Below are positions 31,492 to 41,471 of a DNA stretch of 64,000 nt, one piece after another; the stretch's first letter is position 1, and every line of letters begins with the position of its first letter. The translations under genes and the position numbers were made by a program. This DNA is from Noviluteimonas sp052115395 (GTDB taxonomy: Bacteria > Pseudomonadota > Gammaproteobacteria > Xanthomonadales > Xanthomonadaceae), in NCBI GenBank assembly GCA_052115395.1, contig JBFRGO010000001.1. One strand, given 5' to 3'. The notes beneath the pieces were generated by a model. The model saw only the letters and a program-made list of their open reading frames with translations, had not been told where the DNA came from and made no database searches.

Positions 31492-34466
31492 CGAAGTGGA
31501 TCGCGGGCCTGTTGTGCCTGGTGGCCTTCGGCGTGCAGGCGCGTGTGCTCGACGACTTCGAATCGTCGAAAGCTTGGAAGGTCATCCAGTCCGACCAGGT
31601 GACCGGCATATTGCGCAACGCCGATGGCGGCCTGTGCCTGGACTACGACTTCCACGGGGTCTCCGGCTACGTCGGCCTGCAGCGCGAGGTGGCGATCGAC
31701 TATCCCGACAACTACGCATTCGCGTTCAAGCTGCGCGGCACGGGCCCGAGGAACGACTTCCAGTTCAAGCTCGTCGATGCCAGCGGCGACAACGTCTGGT
31801 GGGCGACGAAGCCCAAGTTCGAGTTGCCGTCCGCATGGACGCCGATGCGTTTCAAGAAGCGCCACATCTCGAAGGCATGGGGCCCGTCGGAAGACAAAAA
31901 CCTCAGGCACAGCGCAAAACTCGAGTTCACCCTGGCGAGCGGCGAGGGCGGGAAGGGCAGTGCGTGTTTCGATGCGTTGACGTTCGAGGCCTTGGCGCCG
32001 CCGGATAACTCGCCGCTCACCGGCACGTTGACGCGCAAGGACAATGTGTTCACCTACGACCTCGGGAAGTCGCGCGAGATCGGCGGGGCGATCCTGCGAT
32101 GGAAGACGGACGCCGCCGGGGATTGGTACACGCTGTCCTTGTCCAATGATGGGCGGGCGTGGCGGCAGGTCTACGAAGTCCAATCCAACGACGGCGGCGA
32201 AGACTTCATCGCCTTGCCCGAGGAAGAAGCGCGCTACCTGCGGATCGACGTCAAGTCCGTCCAGTTCTTCGGGCCGCGCCTCGCCGGACTCGAATCGGTC
32301 CAGGTGCAACCGCTCGCGTTCGCCGTCACGAAGAACGATTTCCTGAAGGCCATCGCCGCGCACATGCCGAAGGGCGATTTCCCGCGCGGCTTCGTCGGCG
32401 AGCAATCGTACTGGACCATCGTCGGCATCGATGGCGGCACGCAACAAGGGTTGCTGGGCGAAGACGGCGCGGTGGAGTTCACGCCCGGCAGCTTCAGTGT
32501 CAGGCCGGTCGGCAGCGGTCCGGCCGGACGCATCGATTGGGCGACGACGCCGGCGACGCAGTCACTGCAGGACGGCTATCTGCCGATTCCGTCCGTGCAT
32601 TTCGTGCGCGAGGATGCGCGGCTCGAGGTCACGGCCTTCGCGGTCGGCAAGCCGAACGACGCGCGCCTGATCGTGCGCTATCGACTCACGAACGCGAGTT
32701 CAAAGCCCGGCGCCTTCAGCCTCACGCTGGAATTGCGGCCCTGGCAGGTCAATCCGCCGACGCAGTTCCTCAACACCAGTGGCGGCTTCAGTGCCGTGCG
32801 CGACGTGCGCCTCGAACCGAAACTGGTCTACGTCAACGGCTGGCCGCGCGTGGCGCTGTCGGACGCGAGCGAGCCGATGCTCACCAACACCTATCCGTTC
32901 GCGTCGCGAAACTGGTCGGGAAGGCATCCGGCGCGCAACGTCGAAGCGCACGATCCCGATGGCATGGTGTTCGTCGATCTGCCGTACATGCGCACCCTGG
33001 CCCCGGGTGAGTCGTTCGAACTCGCGCTGAGTTCGCCCATCGGTCACGTGGAATCCACGCCCATCACCAACGCGGAAGCCGCGCGCCTGCAGGCGCAGGC
33101 CGCTAAGGAGTGGCACGACAAACTGGATCGCGTGAAATTCAAACTGCCCAAGCAGGGCGAGCACATCGCCAACACGATCCGCACCGCGCTCGCGCACATG
33201 GCCATCAGCCGCGTGGGCCCGCGCCTGCAACCGGGGACGCGTTCGTATGCGCGGGCGTGGATCCGCGACGGCGCGATGATCGGCGAAGGCCTGTTGCGCT
33301 TGGGTCGCGAGGACATCGCGAAGGACTTCCTGCGCTGGTACGCGCCGTATCAGTTCGACAGCGGCAAGGTGCCGTGTTGCGTCGACGATCGCGGCGCCGA
33401 TCCGGTGCCGGAGAACGACAGCCACGGCGAGTTGATCTATCTGGTCGCCGAGGTTTATCGCCATACGCGCGACCGCAAGCTGTTGGAACAGATGTGGCCG
33501 CACGTCGCTGGCGCCGTGAAATACATGGACGCACTGCGCGCGAGTGAACGCACCGAAGCCAATCGCGCGAAGAATGCCGCGTTCTACGGCCTGATGCCCG
33601 CGTCGATCAGCCACGAAGGCTATTCGGCCAAGCCAATGCATTCGTACTGGGACGATTTCTGGGCGTTGCGCGGGTACAAGGATGCGGTGCAGATCGCGCA
33701 GTGGCTCGGGAAGGACGCGGACGCGCAACGTTTCGCGGCATCGCGCGATCAATTCTCCGACGATCTCCAGGCCTCGCTGCGCACCGCGATGGCGCAACAG
33801 AAGATCGACTTCATCCCGGGCTCGGCGGAACTGGGCGACTTCGATGCGACGTCGACGACGATCGCGCTCGCACCGGGCGCGGCCGACGCGGTCCTTCCGC
33901 CGGGTGCGTTGGAAACGACGTTCGAGCGCTATTGGCGCGAATTCGAACAGCGCCGCAAGGGCGAGCGTGCGTGGAAGGACTACACACCCTACGAGTTGCG
34001 TACCGTCGGCACCTTCGTTCGCCTGGGTTGGCGCGATCGTGCGCAGTCGGCGCTCGACTTCTTCTTCGCCGACCAGCAACCGCGCGCGTGGAATCAATGG
34101 GCGGAAGTCGTCTCGCATACGCCGCGCAAACCCTTCTTCCTCGGCGACCTGCCGCACGCCTGGGTCGCGAGCGATTACGTGCGCTCGGCGCTGGATCTGT
34201 TCGCCTACGAGCGGCCGCAGGACGAGGCCATCGTCATCGCCGCGGGCATCCCCGCCGAGTGGTTGAAAGGCGAGGGCATCGCGATCGAAGGATTGCGAAC
34301 GCCGGGTGGGGCGCTGTCGTATTCGTTGCGCGAGGTCGGCGACAAGCTCGTGCTGGATGTCGCCGGCGGCATCCAGTTGCCGAAGGGCGGGCTGGTTCTA
34401 CCGTGGAACGGCAAGGAAACCCGCGTGACGCGGGTTCCTGCGACAGTCGAGATTCCGATTCAGTAA
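31488..34466 (+). CDS. Exported multidomain protein, probable (alpha/alpha)6 glycosidase
   Basis: A 992-residue protein with a signal peptide (MTKWIAGLLCLVAFGVQA). Residues about 20-165 look like a carbohydrate-binding beta-sandwich (LDDFESSKAWKV), about 170-275 like a discoidin/F5-8 domain (LRWKTDAAGDWYTLSLSNDG, ARYLRIDVKS). Then comes a beta supersandwich region and, from about 550, a helical toroid with WIRDGAMIGEGLLRLG (near 586-601), DRGADPVPENDSHGE (near 635) and SYWDDFWALRGY. Acidic residues in these blocks are plausible catalytic residues. I cannot assign a GH family. It is co-translated with the ABC permease (ATGA), so it should act on the imported glucan in the periplasm. Confidence 0.7.
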   Translation: MTKWIAGLLCLVAFGVQARVLDDFESSKAWKVIQSDQVTGILRNADGGLCLDYDFHGVSGYVGLQREVAIDYPDNYAFAFKLRGTGPRNDFQFKLVDASGDNVWWATKPKFELPSAWTPMRFKKRHISKAWGPSEDKNLRHSAKLEFTLASGEGGKGSACFDALTFEALAPPDNSPLTGTLTRKDNVFTYDLGKSREIGGAILRWKTDAAGDWYTLSLSNDGRAWRQVYEVQSNDGGEDFIALPEEEARYLRIDVKSVQFFGPRLAGLESVQVQPLAFAVTKNDFLKAIAAHMPKGDFPRGFVGEQSYWTIVGIDGGTQQGLLGEDGAVEFTPGSFSVRPVGSGPAGRIDWATTPATQSLQDGYLPIPSVHFVREDARLEVTAFAVGKPNDARLIVRYRLTNASSKPGAFSLTLELRPWQVNPPTQFLNTSGGFSAVRDVRLEPKLVYVNGWPRVALSDASEPMLTNTYPFASRNWSGRHPARNVEAHDPDGMVFVDLPYMRTLAPGESFELALSSPIGHVESTPITNAEAARLQAQAAKEWHDKLDRVKFKLPKQGEHIANTIRTALAHMAISRVGPRLQPGTRSYARAWIRDGAMIGEGLLRLGREDIAKDFLRWYAPYQFDSGKVPCCVDDRGADPVPENDSHGELIYLVAEVYRHTRDRKLLEQMWPHVAGAVKYMDALRASERTEANRAKNAAFYGLMPASISHEGYSAKPMHSYWDDFWALRGYKDAVQIAQWLGKDADAQRFAASRDQFSDDLQASLRTAMAQQKIDFIPGSAELGDFDATSTTIALAPGAADAVLPPGALETTFERYWREFEQRRKGERAWKDYTPYELRTVGTFVRLGWRDRAQSALDFFFADQQPRAWNQWAEVVSHTPRKPFFLGDLPHAWVASDYVRSALDLFAYERPQDEAIVIAAGIPAEWLKGEGIAIEGLRTPGGALSYSLREVGDKLVLDVAGGIQLPKGGLVLPWNGKETRVTRVPATVEIPIQ

Positions 34467-35833
34467 GGCAGCGGATCGTCGATCGACGCGCCGTGCGTCG
34501 CGATGGCCTGCGAATACCAACGCGCACTGTCCTTCGGCGTGCGTTCCTGCGTGCCGTAGTTCACGTGCACGATGCCGAAGCGCTTGGAGAAGCCCAGCGA
34601 CCACTCGAGGTTGTCGAGCAGCGACCACACCATGTAACCGCGGATGTCGCAGCCCTGGTCGATCGCGTCGCGGATCGCCGTCAGGTGCTTCTTCAGATAG
34701 CCCATGCGCAGCGGATCGCGCACGCGGCCTTCTTCGGCGACCGGCGGATCGAAGAACGCCGCACCGTTCTCGGTGATGTAGGTCGGCAGGTTGCCGTAGC
34801 GGTCCTTCGCCCACACCAGCAGATCGGTCAGGCCCTGCGGGAAGACTTCCCAACCGGTTTCGGTGTACGTGCCCAGCGGTTGGCGCACGGCGCCGGCCTT
34901 CAGCGGATAGCTGTCGGTGGCCTGCGTGACGCTGCGCGTGTAGTAGTTGATGCCGATGAAGTCGAGCTTCTGCTTGATCAGCGCGTAATCCTCGTCGGCC
35001 CATTCGGGCCACGCGTCGCCGAAGATTTCGTTCTTCAGCTCCGGCGGATACTTGCCCAGCAGCGCGGCGTCGAGGTACTGCTCGTTCATGTACGCGTGCG
35101 CGCGCTTGGTCGCCGCGAGGTCTTCGGGCGACTGCGTGTTCGGGTACTTCGGCTCGATGTTCACCACCAGGCCGATCTCGTGCTTGCCGATTTCGCGGTA
35201 CGCCTTCACCGCCGCGCCGTGCGCGCGCATCAGGTTGTGCGTGGCGATCGGGGTTTCGTACTTGCTGCGATGGCCCGGGGCGAGCGCGCCATGGAGATAA
35301 CCGCCGTCGGTGACGACCCACGGCTCGTTGAGCGTCACCCACTTCTTCACGCGGCCATCGAGCGCGCGATACAGCACGCTGCCGTATTCGGCGAACCAGT
35401 CGGCGATGTCGCGGTTGAGCCAGCCGCCGCGGTCGTCGAGCGCCGCAGGCAGATCCCAGTGATAAAGCGTGAGCAGGGGTTCGATGCCCTTGGACAACAG
35501 CTCGTCGACCAGGCGCGAGTAGAAGTCCACGCCCTTCTGATTCACGCGACCCGTACCGTCGGGGAGGATGCGCGACCACGAGACGCTGAAGCGATACGCC
35601 TTCAGGCCCAGCGAGGCCATCAGCGCGACGTCGTCCTTCATGCGGTTGTAGTGGTCGCAGGCCACATCGCCGGTATCGCCGTTCACGGTCATGCCGGGCG
35701 TGTGGGCGAAGCGCGTCCAGATGCTCGGGCCTGCGCCGTCGGCCAGGGGGGAGCCTTCGATCTGGTGCGCGGCGGTGGCGGCGCCCCAGAGGAAACCTTC
35801 GGGGAAGCGGCGGGCGTTCGGGTTGGCGGCCAT
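34460..35833 (-). CDS. GH1 beta-glucosidase
   Basis: A 457-residue family 1 glycosidase, normal length. The acid/base is E170 (TLNEP) and the nucleophile E355 (ITENG); the N-terminal FPEGFLWGAATAAHQIEG signature is complete. No signal peptide, so it cleaves imported oligosaccharides to glucose in the cytoplasm. It runs opposite to the uptake genes, overlapping the end of the 992-residue gene by 7 bp. Its start is 10 bp from the operator at 35844-35857, shared with the divergent ATPase gene. Confidence 0.95.
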   Translation of the reverse strand: MAANPNARRFPEGFLWGAATAAHQIEGSPLADGAGPSIWTRFAHTPGMTVNGDTGDVACDHYNRMKDDVALMASLGLKAYRFSVSWSRILPDGTGRVNQKGVDFYSRLVDELLSKGIEPLLTLYHWDLPAALDDRGGWLNRDIADWFAEYGSVLYRALDGRVKKWVTLNEPWVVTDGGYLHGALAPGHRSKYETPIATHNLMRAHGAAVKAYREIGKHEIGLVVNIEPKYPNTQSPEDLAATKRAHAYMNEQYLDAALLGKYPPELKNEIFGDAWPEWADEDYALIKQKLDFIGINYYTRSVTQATDSYPLKAGAVRQPLGTYTETGWEVFPQGLTDLLVWAKDRYGNLPTYITENGAAFFDPPVAEEGRVRDPLRMGYLKKHLTAIRDAIDQGCDIRGYMVWSLLDNLEWSLGFSKRFGIVHVNYGTQERTPKDSARWYSQAIATHGASIDDPLPY

Positions 35834-35843
35834 TGTTTGTTCG

Positions 35844-35857
35844 TGTAAACGGTTACA
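35844..35857. promoter_or_regulatory. LacI-type operator between GH1 and ATPase genes
   Basis: TGTAAACGGTTACA, a 14-bp palindrome with one central mismatch, matches the site before lacI (TGAAAACGTTTACA) in 12 of 14 positions. It lies in the 83-bp gap between divergent GH1 and ATPase genes, where one bound repressor could block both. Confidence 0.7.
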
Positions 35858-35916
35858 TGGCAGGATACCGCCAACACGCCGCGCATTGCACTTTCCCTTC
35901 GCCGAATCGGGAACCG

Positions 35917-37026
<1,110 letters not shown>

Positions 37027-37210
37027 GCGATTCGCACGGCGCAGGCGCCCACGGCTTCCAAGGCCTCGCTATACTCGCGCGTAATCACGATGACGCCGTC
37101 GTGCGCCGCCTGCCGGATCAATGGCTTAGGTGACGTTTCGAAGCGAATCTCTCACATACGGCGGCACGGGCCTGCAAGGCTGCGTGCTGCAGGGGCCGAA
37201 CGACCGCCGC

Positions 37211-40200
37211 ATGCGCCTGTCCACGATCAAGCTCTCCGGTTTCAAATCCTTCGTCGATCCGACCACGCTGCACCTGCCGACCAACATGACCGGCGTGGTG
37301 GGGCCGAACGGCTGCGGCAAGTCCAACATCATCGACGCCGTGCGTTGGGTCATGGGCGAAAGCTCGGCCAGCCGTTTGCGCGGCGATTCGCTCACCGACG
37401 TCATCTTCTCCGGCAGCACCGCGCGCAAGCCGGTCTCGCAGGCGACGGTAGAGCTGATCTTCGACAACAGCGACCACACGATCACCGGCGAATACGCCGC
37501 GTTCAACGAGATCTCGGTCAAGCGCACGGTGAGCCGCGACGGGCAGAGCACCTACGCGCTCAACGGCACCAAGTGCCGCCGCCGCGACATCACCGATCTG
37601 TTCCTCGGCACGGGCCTGGGCCCGCGCAGCTACTCGATCATCGAGCAGGGGATGATCAGCCAGATCATCGAGGCGCGCCCGGAAGAACTGCGCGTGTACC
37701 TGGAAGAGGCCGCGGGCATCTCCAAGTACAAGGAGCGCCGCAAGGAAACCGAAACCCGCATCCGCCATACGCGCGAAAACCTCGACCGCCTCAACGACCT
37801 GCGCGAAGAAGTCGGCAAGCAGCTCGAACACCTGCGCCGCCAGGCGCGCCAGGCCGAGCAGTACCAGTCGATCCAGGCCGAGCGCCGCATCAAGGACGCC
37901 GAGTGGAAGGCGCTGGAATATCGCGGCCTGGACGCGCGCGTGCAGGCGCTGAAGGAAAAGCTCGGCAACGAAGAAACCCGCCTGCAGCAGCTCATCGCCG
38001 AGCAGCGCGCGGCCGAAAGCAAGATCGAAACCGATCGCGTGCGCCGCGAAGAAGCGAGCAATGCGCTGAACAAGGCGCAGGCCAACGTCTACCAGGTCGG
38101 CGGCACGCTGGCGCGCATCGAACAGCAGATCGCGCACCAGCGCGAAATGGCGCAGCGCCTGCAACGCGCGCGCGATGAAGCGCAGAGCCAGCTCAGCGAA
38201 CTGGGCTCGCACATCAGCGGCGACCAAGCGCGGCTGGACAGCCTGCGCGAGGCGATCGCGCAGGCCGAACCCGAACTCGAACGCCTGCGCGCCGACGACG
38301 CCGCGCGCCAGGACGCCCTTCGCGATGCCGAAACCGCGCTCGCCGACTGGCAACAACGCTGGGACGCGCACACCAAGGCGCAATCCGAAGCCGCGCGCGC
38401 GGGCGATGTCGAACGCACGCGCATCGAGCACCTGGATCGCCAGACGCTCGACGCCGACCGCCGTCGCGAGCAGCTCAACGCCGAACGCGCCAGCCTCGAT
38501 CTGTCGTCCCTGTCCGAAGTCTTCGCCGGTACGCAGCAGCAACACGACACGCAGAAGGCATCGCTCGAAGGCCTCACCGCGCAGGTCGAAGAACGCAAGG
38601 CGGCCGTCACCGCCATGCAGGACCAGCAGCGCAGCGCGCAGAGCGAAATCGCGGACGTGCGCAAGAACGCGCAGGCCTCGCGCGGTCGCCTCTCGTCGCT
38701 CGAAGCCCTGCAACACGCCGCACTCGGCCAGGAACAGGGCGCCGCGACCGCGTGGCTCAAGGCGCGTGGCCTGGACAGCGCCGCGCGCGTCGGCGAAAAA
38801 CTCCAGGTCGAATCGGGCTGGGAAAACGCCGTCGAAGGCGCGCTCGGCCAGTTGATCGAAGGCGTGTTGGTCGAAGCGCCCGAAGCCCTCGTCGAAGCGC
38901 TCGGTGATCTCGGCGAAGGCCGCCTGACGCTCGTTGACCCGGCGGGCGCCGATTTCCCGGTCGCCCCGACCTCGCTTGCCGCGAAGGTGAAGGGCCCGGC
39001 CGCGATCCGTCGCCTGCTCTCCAAACTGCACGGCGCCGAAACGCTGGCCGAAGCGCGCGCCCTCGTGCCGCAGCTGGGCGATGGCGAATCGGTGATCACG
39101 CGCGCGGGCGAACGCCTCGGCGCCGGCTGGGTGCGCGTGGTGCGCTCCGGTGCGGCCAAGCAGGGCGCGCTGCTGCGCGAGAAGGAAATCCAGTCGCTGC
39201 GCGCGGAGATCGAAGATCTCCAGAAGCGCGAAGCGGTCCTCAACGAAACGCTGACGCGCCTGCGCGACCAGGCCCTGTCCGCCGAACAGCAGCGCGAAGA
39301 CGCGCAGCGGGCGCTGTACCTGGCGCATCGCGGCGTGTCGGAACTCGCCGGCCAGTTGCAGAGCCAGCAGGGCAAGCTGGATTCGGCGCGCAACCGCATC
39401 GAACGCATCGACACCGAGCTGTCGCAGTTGATCGCCACGCTCGACGCCAACCGCGACCAGGCCCGCGAAGCGCGTTCGAGGCAGGAAGACGCCGTCGGCC
39501 GCATGGCCGAACTCGAACAGACGCGCCAGGCGCTCGACGCCGAACGCCGCCGCTTCGCCGAAGCCCGCGACAACGCCCGCGTTTCCGCGCGCGAATCGCG
39601 CGACACCGCGCACGCGCTCGCGCTGACGGTGGAATCGCAGCGCGCGCAGATCGTCGCGCTCGCGCAGTCGCTCGAACGCATGGGCAGCCAGCGCGGGCAG
39701 CTCGACTCGCGCCTGGGCGAACTCGCCTCGCAGCTCACCGACGGCGATGCCCCGGTGACCGCGCTGGAAAGCGAACGCCAGAACGCGCTGGAAGAACGCG
39801 TGCGCGCCGAAAAGGCGCTGGGCGAAGCGCGCTCGACGCTCGAAGGCATCGACGCCGAACTGCGCGGCAACGAACAGACGCGCCACCAGCGCGACGAACA
39901 GGCCATCGCCCAGCGCGAAAAGATCGGCCAGCGCAAGCTCGACCAGCAGGCGCTCGTCATCAAGGCCGATCAGTTGTCGGCCGCGGTCGTCGAAGCCGGC
40001 TTCGTGTTGCAGGAAGTGATCGACACCCTGGCGCCGGATGCCGACGTCAATGCGTGGGAAAAGACGGTCACCGATTTCGACGCCAAGCTGCGCCGCCTGG
40101 AGCCGGTGAACCTGGCCGCGATCCAGGAACACGCCGAAGCCGCGCAGCGCAAGGAATACCTCGATGCGCAGGACACCGACCTGACCACCGCGCTGGAAAC

Positions 40201-40714
40201 GCTGGAAGAAGCGATCCGCAAGATCGACCGCGAAACCCGCGGCCGTTTCAAGGACACCTTCGACCGCGTGAACTCGGGCGTGCAGGAGCTGTATCCGCGC
40301 CTGTTCGGCGGCGGCCATGCGTACCTGGAACTCACGGGCGAAGATCTGCTCGACACCGGCGTTGCGATCATGGCGCGCCCGCCGGGCAAGCGCGTGTCGA
40401 ACATCTCGCTGCTGTCGGGCGGTGAAAAGGCGATGACCGCGGTCGCATTGGTGTTCGCGATCTTCCGCCTCAATCCCGCGCCGTTCTGCCTGCTCGACGA
40501 GGTGGACGCGCCGCTCGACGAAGCCAACGTCGGCCGTTTCACGGCGATGGTCAGCGAGATGAGCGAAGCGGTACAGTTCCTGTTCGTCACGCACAACAAG
40601 GCGACGATGGAAGCCGCGCAGCAGTTGTCCGGCGTCACGATGCGCGAGCCGGGCGTCAGCCGCCTGGTGTCCGTCGACCTCGCCGAGGCCGCGCGCCTGG
40701 CCGGCGCCGCCTGA
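37211..40714 (+). CDS. smc: Chromosome condensation ATPase SMC
   Basis: A 1167-residue SMC protein of normal length. Walker A GPNGCGKS (31-38), two long coiled coils (about 165-500 and 670-1010) around a hinge (about 510-660), the signature LLSGGEKAMTAVAL and Walker B CLLDEVDAPLDE at the end. With ScpA and ScpB (21-22 kb) it forms the condensin that organises the chromosome. MRLSTIKLSGFKSF is the conserved beginning, so I start at 37211; upstream reading frame is not conserved-looking. A possible -10 (TATACT, 37070-37075) lies in the 184-bp gap before it. Confidence 0.95.
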   Translation: MRLSTIKLSGFKSFVDPTTLHLPTNMTGVVGPNGCGKSNIIDAVRWVMGESSASRLRGDSLTDVIFSGSTARKPVSQATVELIFDNSDHTITGEYAAFNEISVKRTVSRDGQSTYALNGTKCRRRDITDLFLGTGLGPRSYSIIEQGMISQIIEARPEELRVYLEEAAGISKYKERRKETETRIRHTRENLDRLNDLREEVGKQLEHLRRQARQAEQYQSIQAERRIKDAEWKALEYRGLDARVQALKEKLGNEETRLQQLIAEQRAAESKIETDRVRREEASNALNKAQANVYQVGGTLARIEQQIAHQREMAQRLQRARDEAQSQLSELGSHISGDQARLDSLREAIAQAEPELERLRADDAARQDALRDAETALADWQQRWDAHTKAQSEAARAGDVERTRIEHLDRQTLDADRRREQLNAERASLDLSSLSEVFAGTQQQHDTQKASLEGLTAQVEERKAAVTAMQDQQRSAQSEIADVRKNAQASRGRLSSLEALQHAALGQEQGAATAWLKARGLDSAARVGEKLQVESGWENAVEGALGQLIEGVLVEAPEALVEALGDLGEGRLTLVDPAGADFPVAPTSLAAKVKGPAAIRRLLSKLHGAETLAEARALVPQLGDGESVITRAGERLGAGWVRVVRSGAAKQGALLREKEIQSLRAEIEDLQKREAVLNETLTRLRDQALSAEQQREDAQRALYLAHRGVSELAGQLQSQQGKLDSARNRIERIDTELSQLIATLDANRDQAREARSRQEDAVGRMAELEQTRQALDAERRRFAEARDNARVSARESRDTAHALALTVESQRAQIVALAQSLERMGSQRGQLDSRLGELASQLTDGDAPVTALESERQNALEERVRAEKALGEARSTLEGIDAELRGNEQTRHQRDEQAIAQREKIGQRKLDQQALVIKADQLSAAVVEAGFVLQEVIDTLAPDADVNAWEKTVTDFDAKLRRLEPVNLAAIQEHAEAAQRKEYLDAQDTDLTTALETLEEAIRKIDRETRGRFKDTFDRVNSGVQELYPRLFGGGHAYLELTGEDLLDTGVAIMARPPGKRVSNISLLSGGEKAMTAVALVFAIFRLNPAPFCLLDEVDAPLDEANVGRFTAMVSEMSEAVQFLFVTHNKATMEAAQQLSGVTMREPGVSRLVSVDLAEAARLAGAA

Positions 40715-40745
40715 CCTCACGCAGTCTCATCACAGGGAGCACGCG

Positions 40746-41471
40746 ATGGATTCGACGGTACTGCGCATAGGCATCGCGATCGCAGGCGTGCTGTTGATCG
40801 CCGCGATCTACATCTTCGGCCGCCCGCGCAAGCCGGGGCAGGGGCGTCGTGTCGGTGGCGGGTTCGCCGACGCCGCCAATCGTGGCGATGCCGACCGCAT
40901 CGAACCCACGCTGGGCGAACAGATTTCCGACGAGTTCGCCACCGGCGAGCAGTCGCAGTCCGAACTCGAGCTGGGCGCCCGCAACGAGAACAGCGACCTG
41001 GGCAAGCGCGGCGACGCCTCGTTCGAAAAGATCGTCACGCTGTATGTCGCCGCACGCGAAGGCGCGAAACTGCGCGGCAGCGACATCGTCGTCGCGGCCG
41101 AAAAGGCGGGCCTGACCTATGGCCACATGCAGATCTTCCACCGCCTGGTCGAAGGCCACCCCGAGCGCGGCCCGGTGTTCTCCGTCGCCAACATCATGAA
41201 GCCCGGCAGTTTCGAGATGGCCACGATCCAGGAACTCGAAACTCCCGCGATCGCCTTCTTCCTCACGCTGCCCGCGCCGATGACCGCGCTGGATGCGTGG
41301 GAAAAGATGTTGCCGACCGCGCAGCGCATGGCCGAGTTGCTCGATGGCGTGGTGCTCGACGAATCGCGCAATGCCCTGGGCCGCCAGCGCATCGCGCATA
41401 TCCGCGATGAACTGCGCGGCTACGACCGCCAACACGAAGCGCCGCCGCTGACGAAGCCGGCGCGCTGGTAA
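40746..41471 (+). CDS. zipA: Cell division protein ZipA
   Basis: A 241-residue protein with an N-terminal membrane anchor (about 6-24), a short charged linker and a C-terminal ZipA domain (about 105-235: KIVTLYVAAREGAKLRGSDI, YGHMQIFHRL, FSVANIMKPGSF). It tethers FtsZ to the membrane at the divisome. The linker is shorter than in E. coli. Preceded by AGGGAG and followed by ligA with a 1-bp overlap (TAATG); zipA-ligA is the usual order in gammaproteobacteria. Confidence 0.95.
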   Translation: MDSTVLRIGIAIAGVLLIAAIYIFGRPRKPGQGRRVGGGFADAANRGDADRIEPTLGEQISDEFATGEQSQSELELGARNENSDLGKRGDASFEKIVTLYVAAREGAKLRGSDIVVAAEKAGLTYGHMQIFHRLVEGHPERGPVFSVANIMKPGSFEMATIQELETPAIAFFLTLPAPMTALDAWEKMLPTAQRMAELLDGVVLDESRNALGRQRIAHIRDELRGYDRQHEAPPLTKPARW

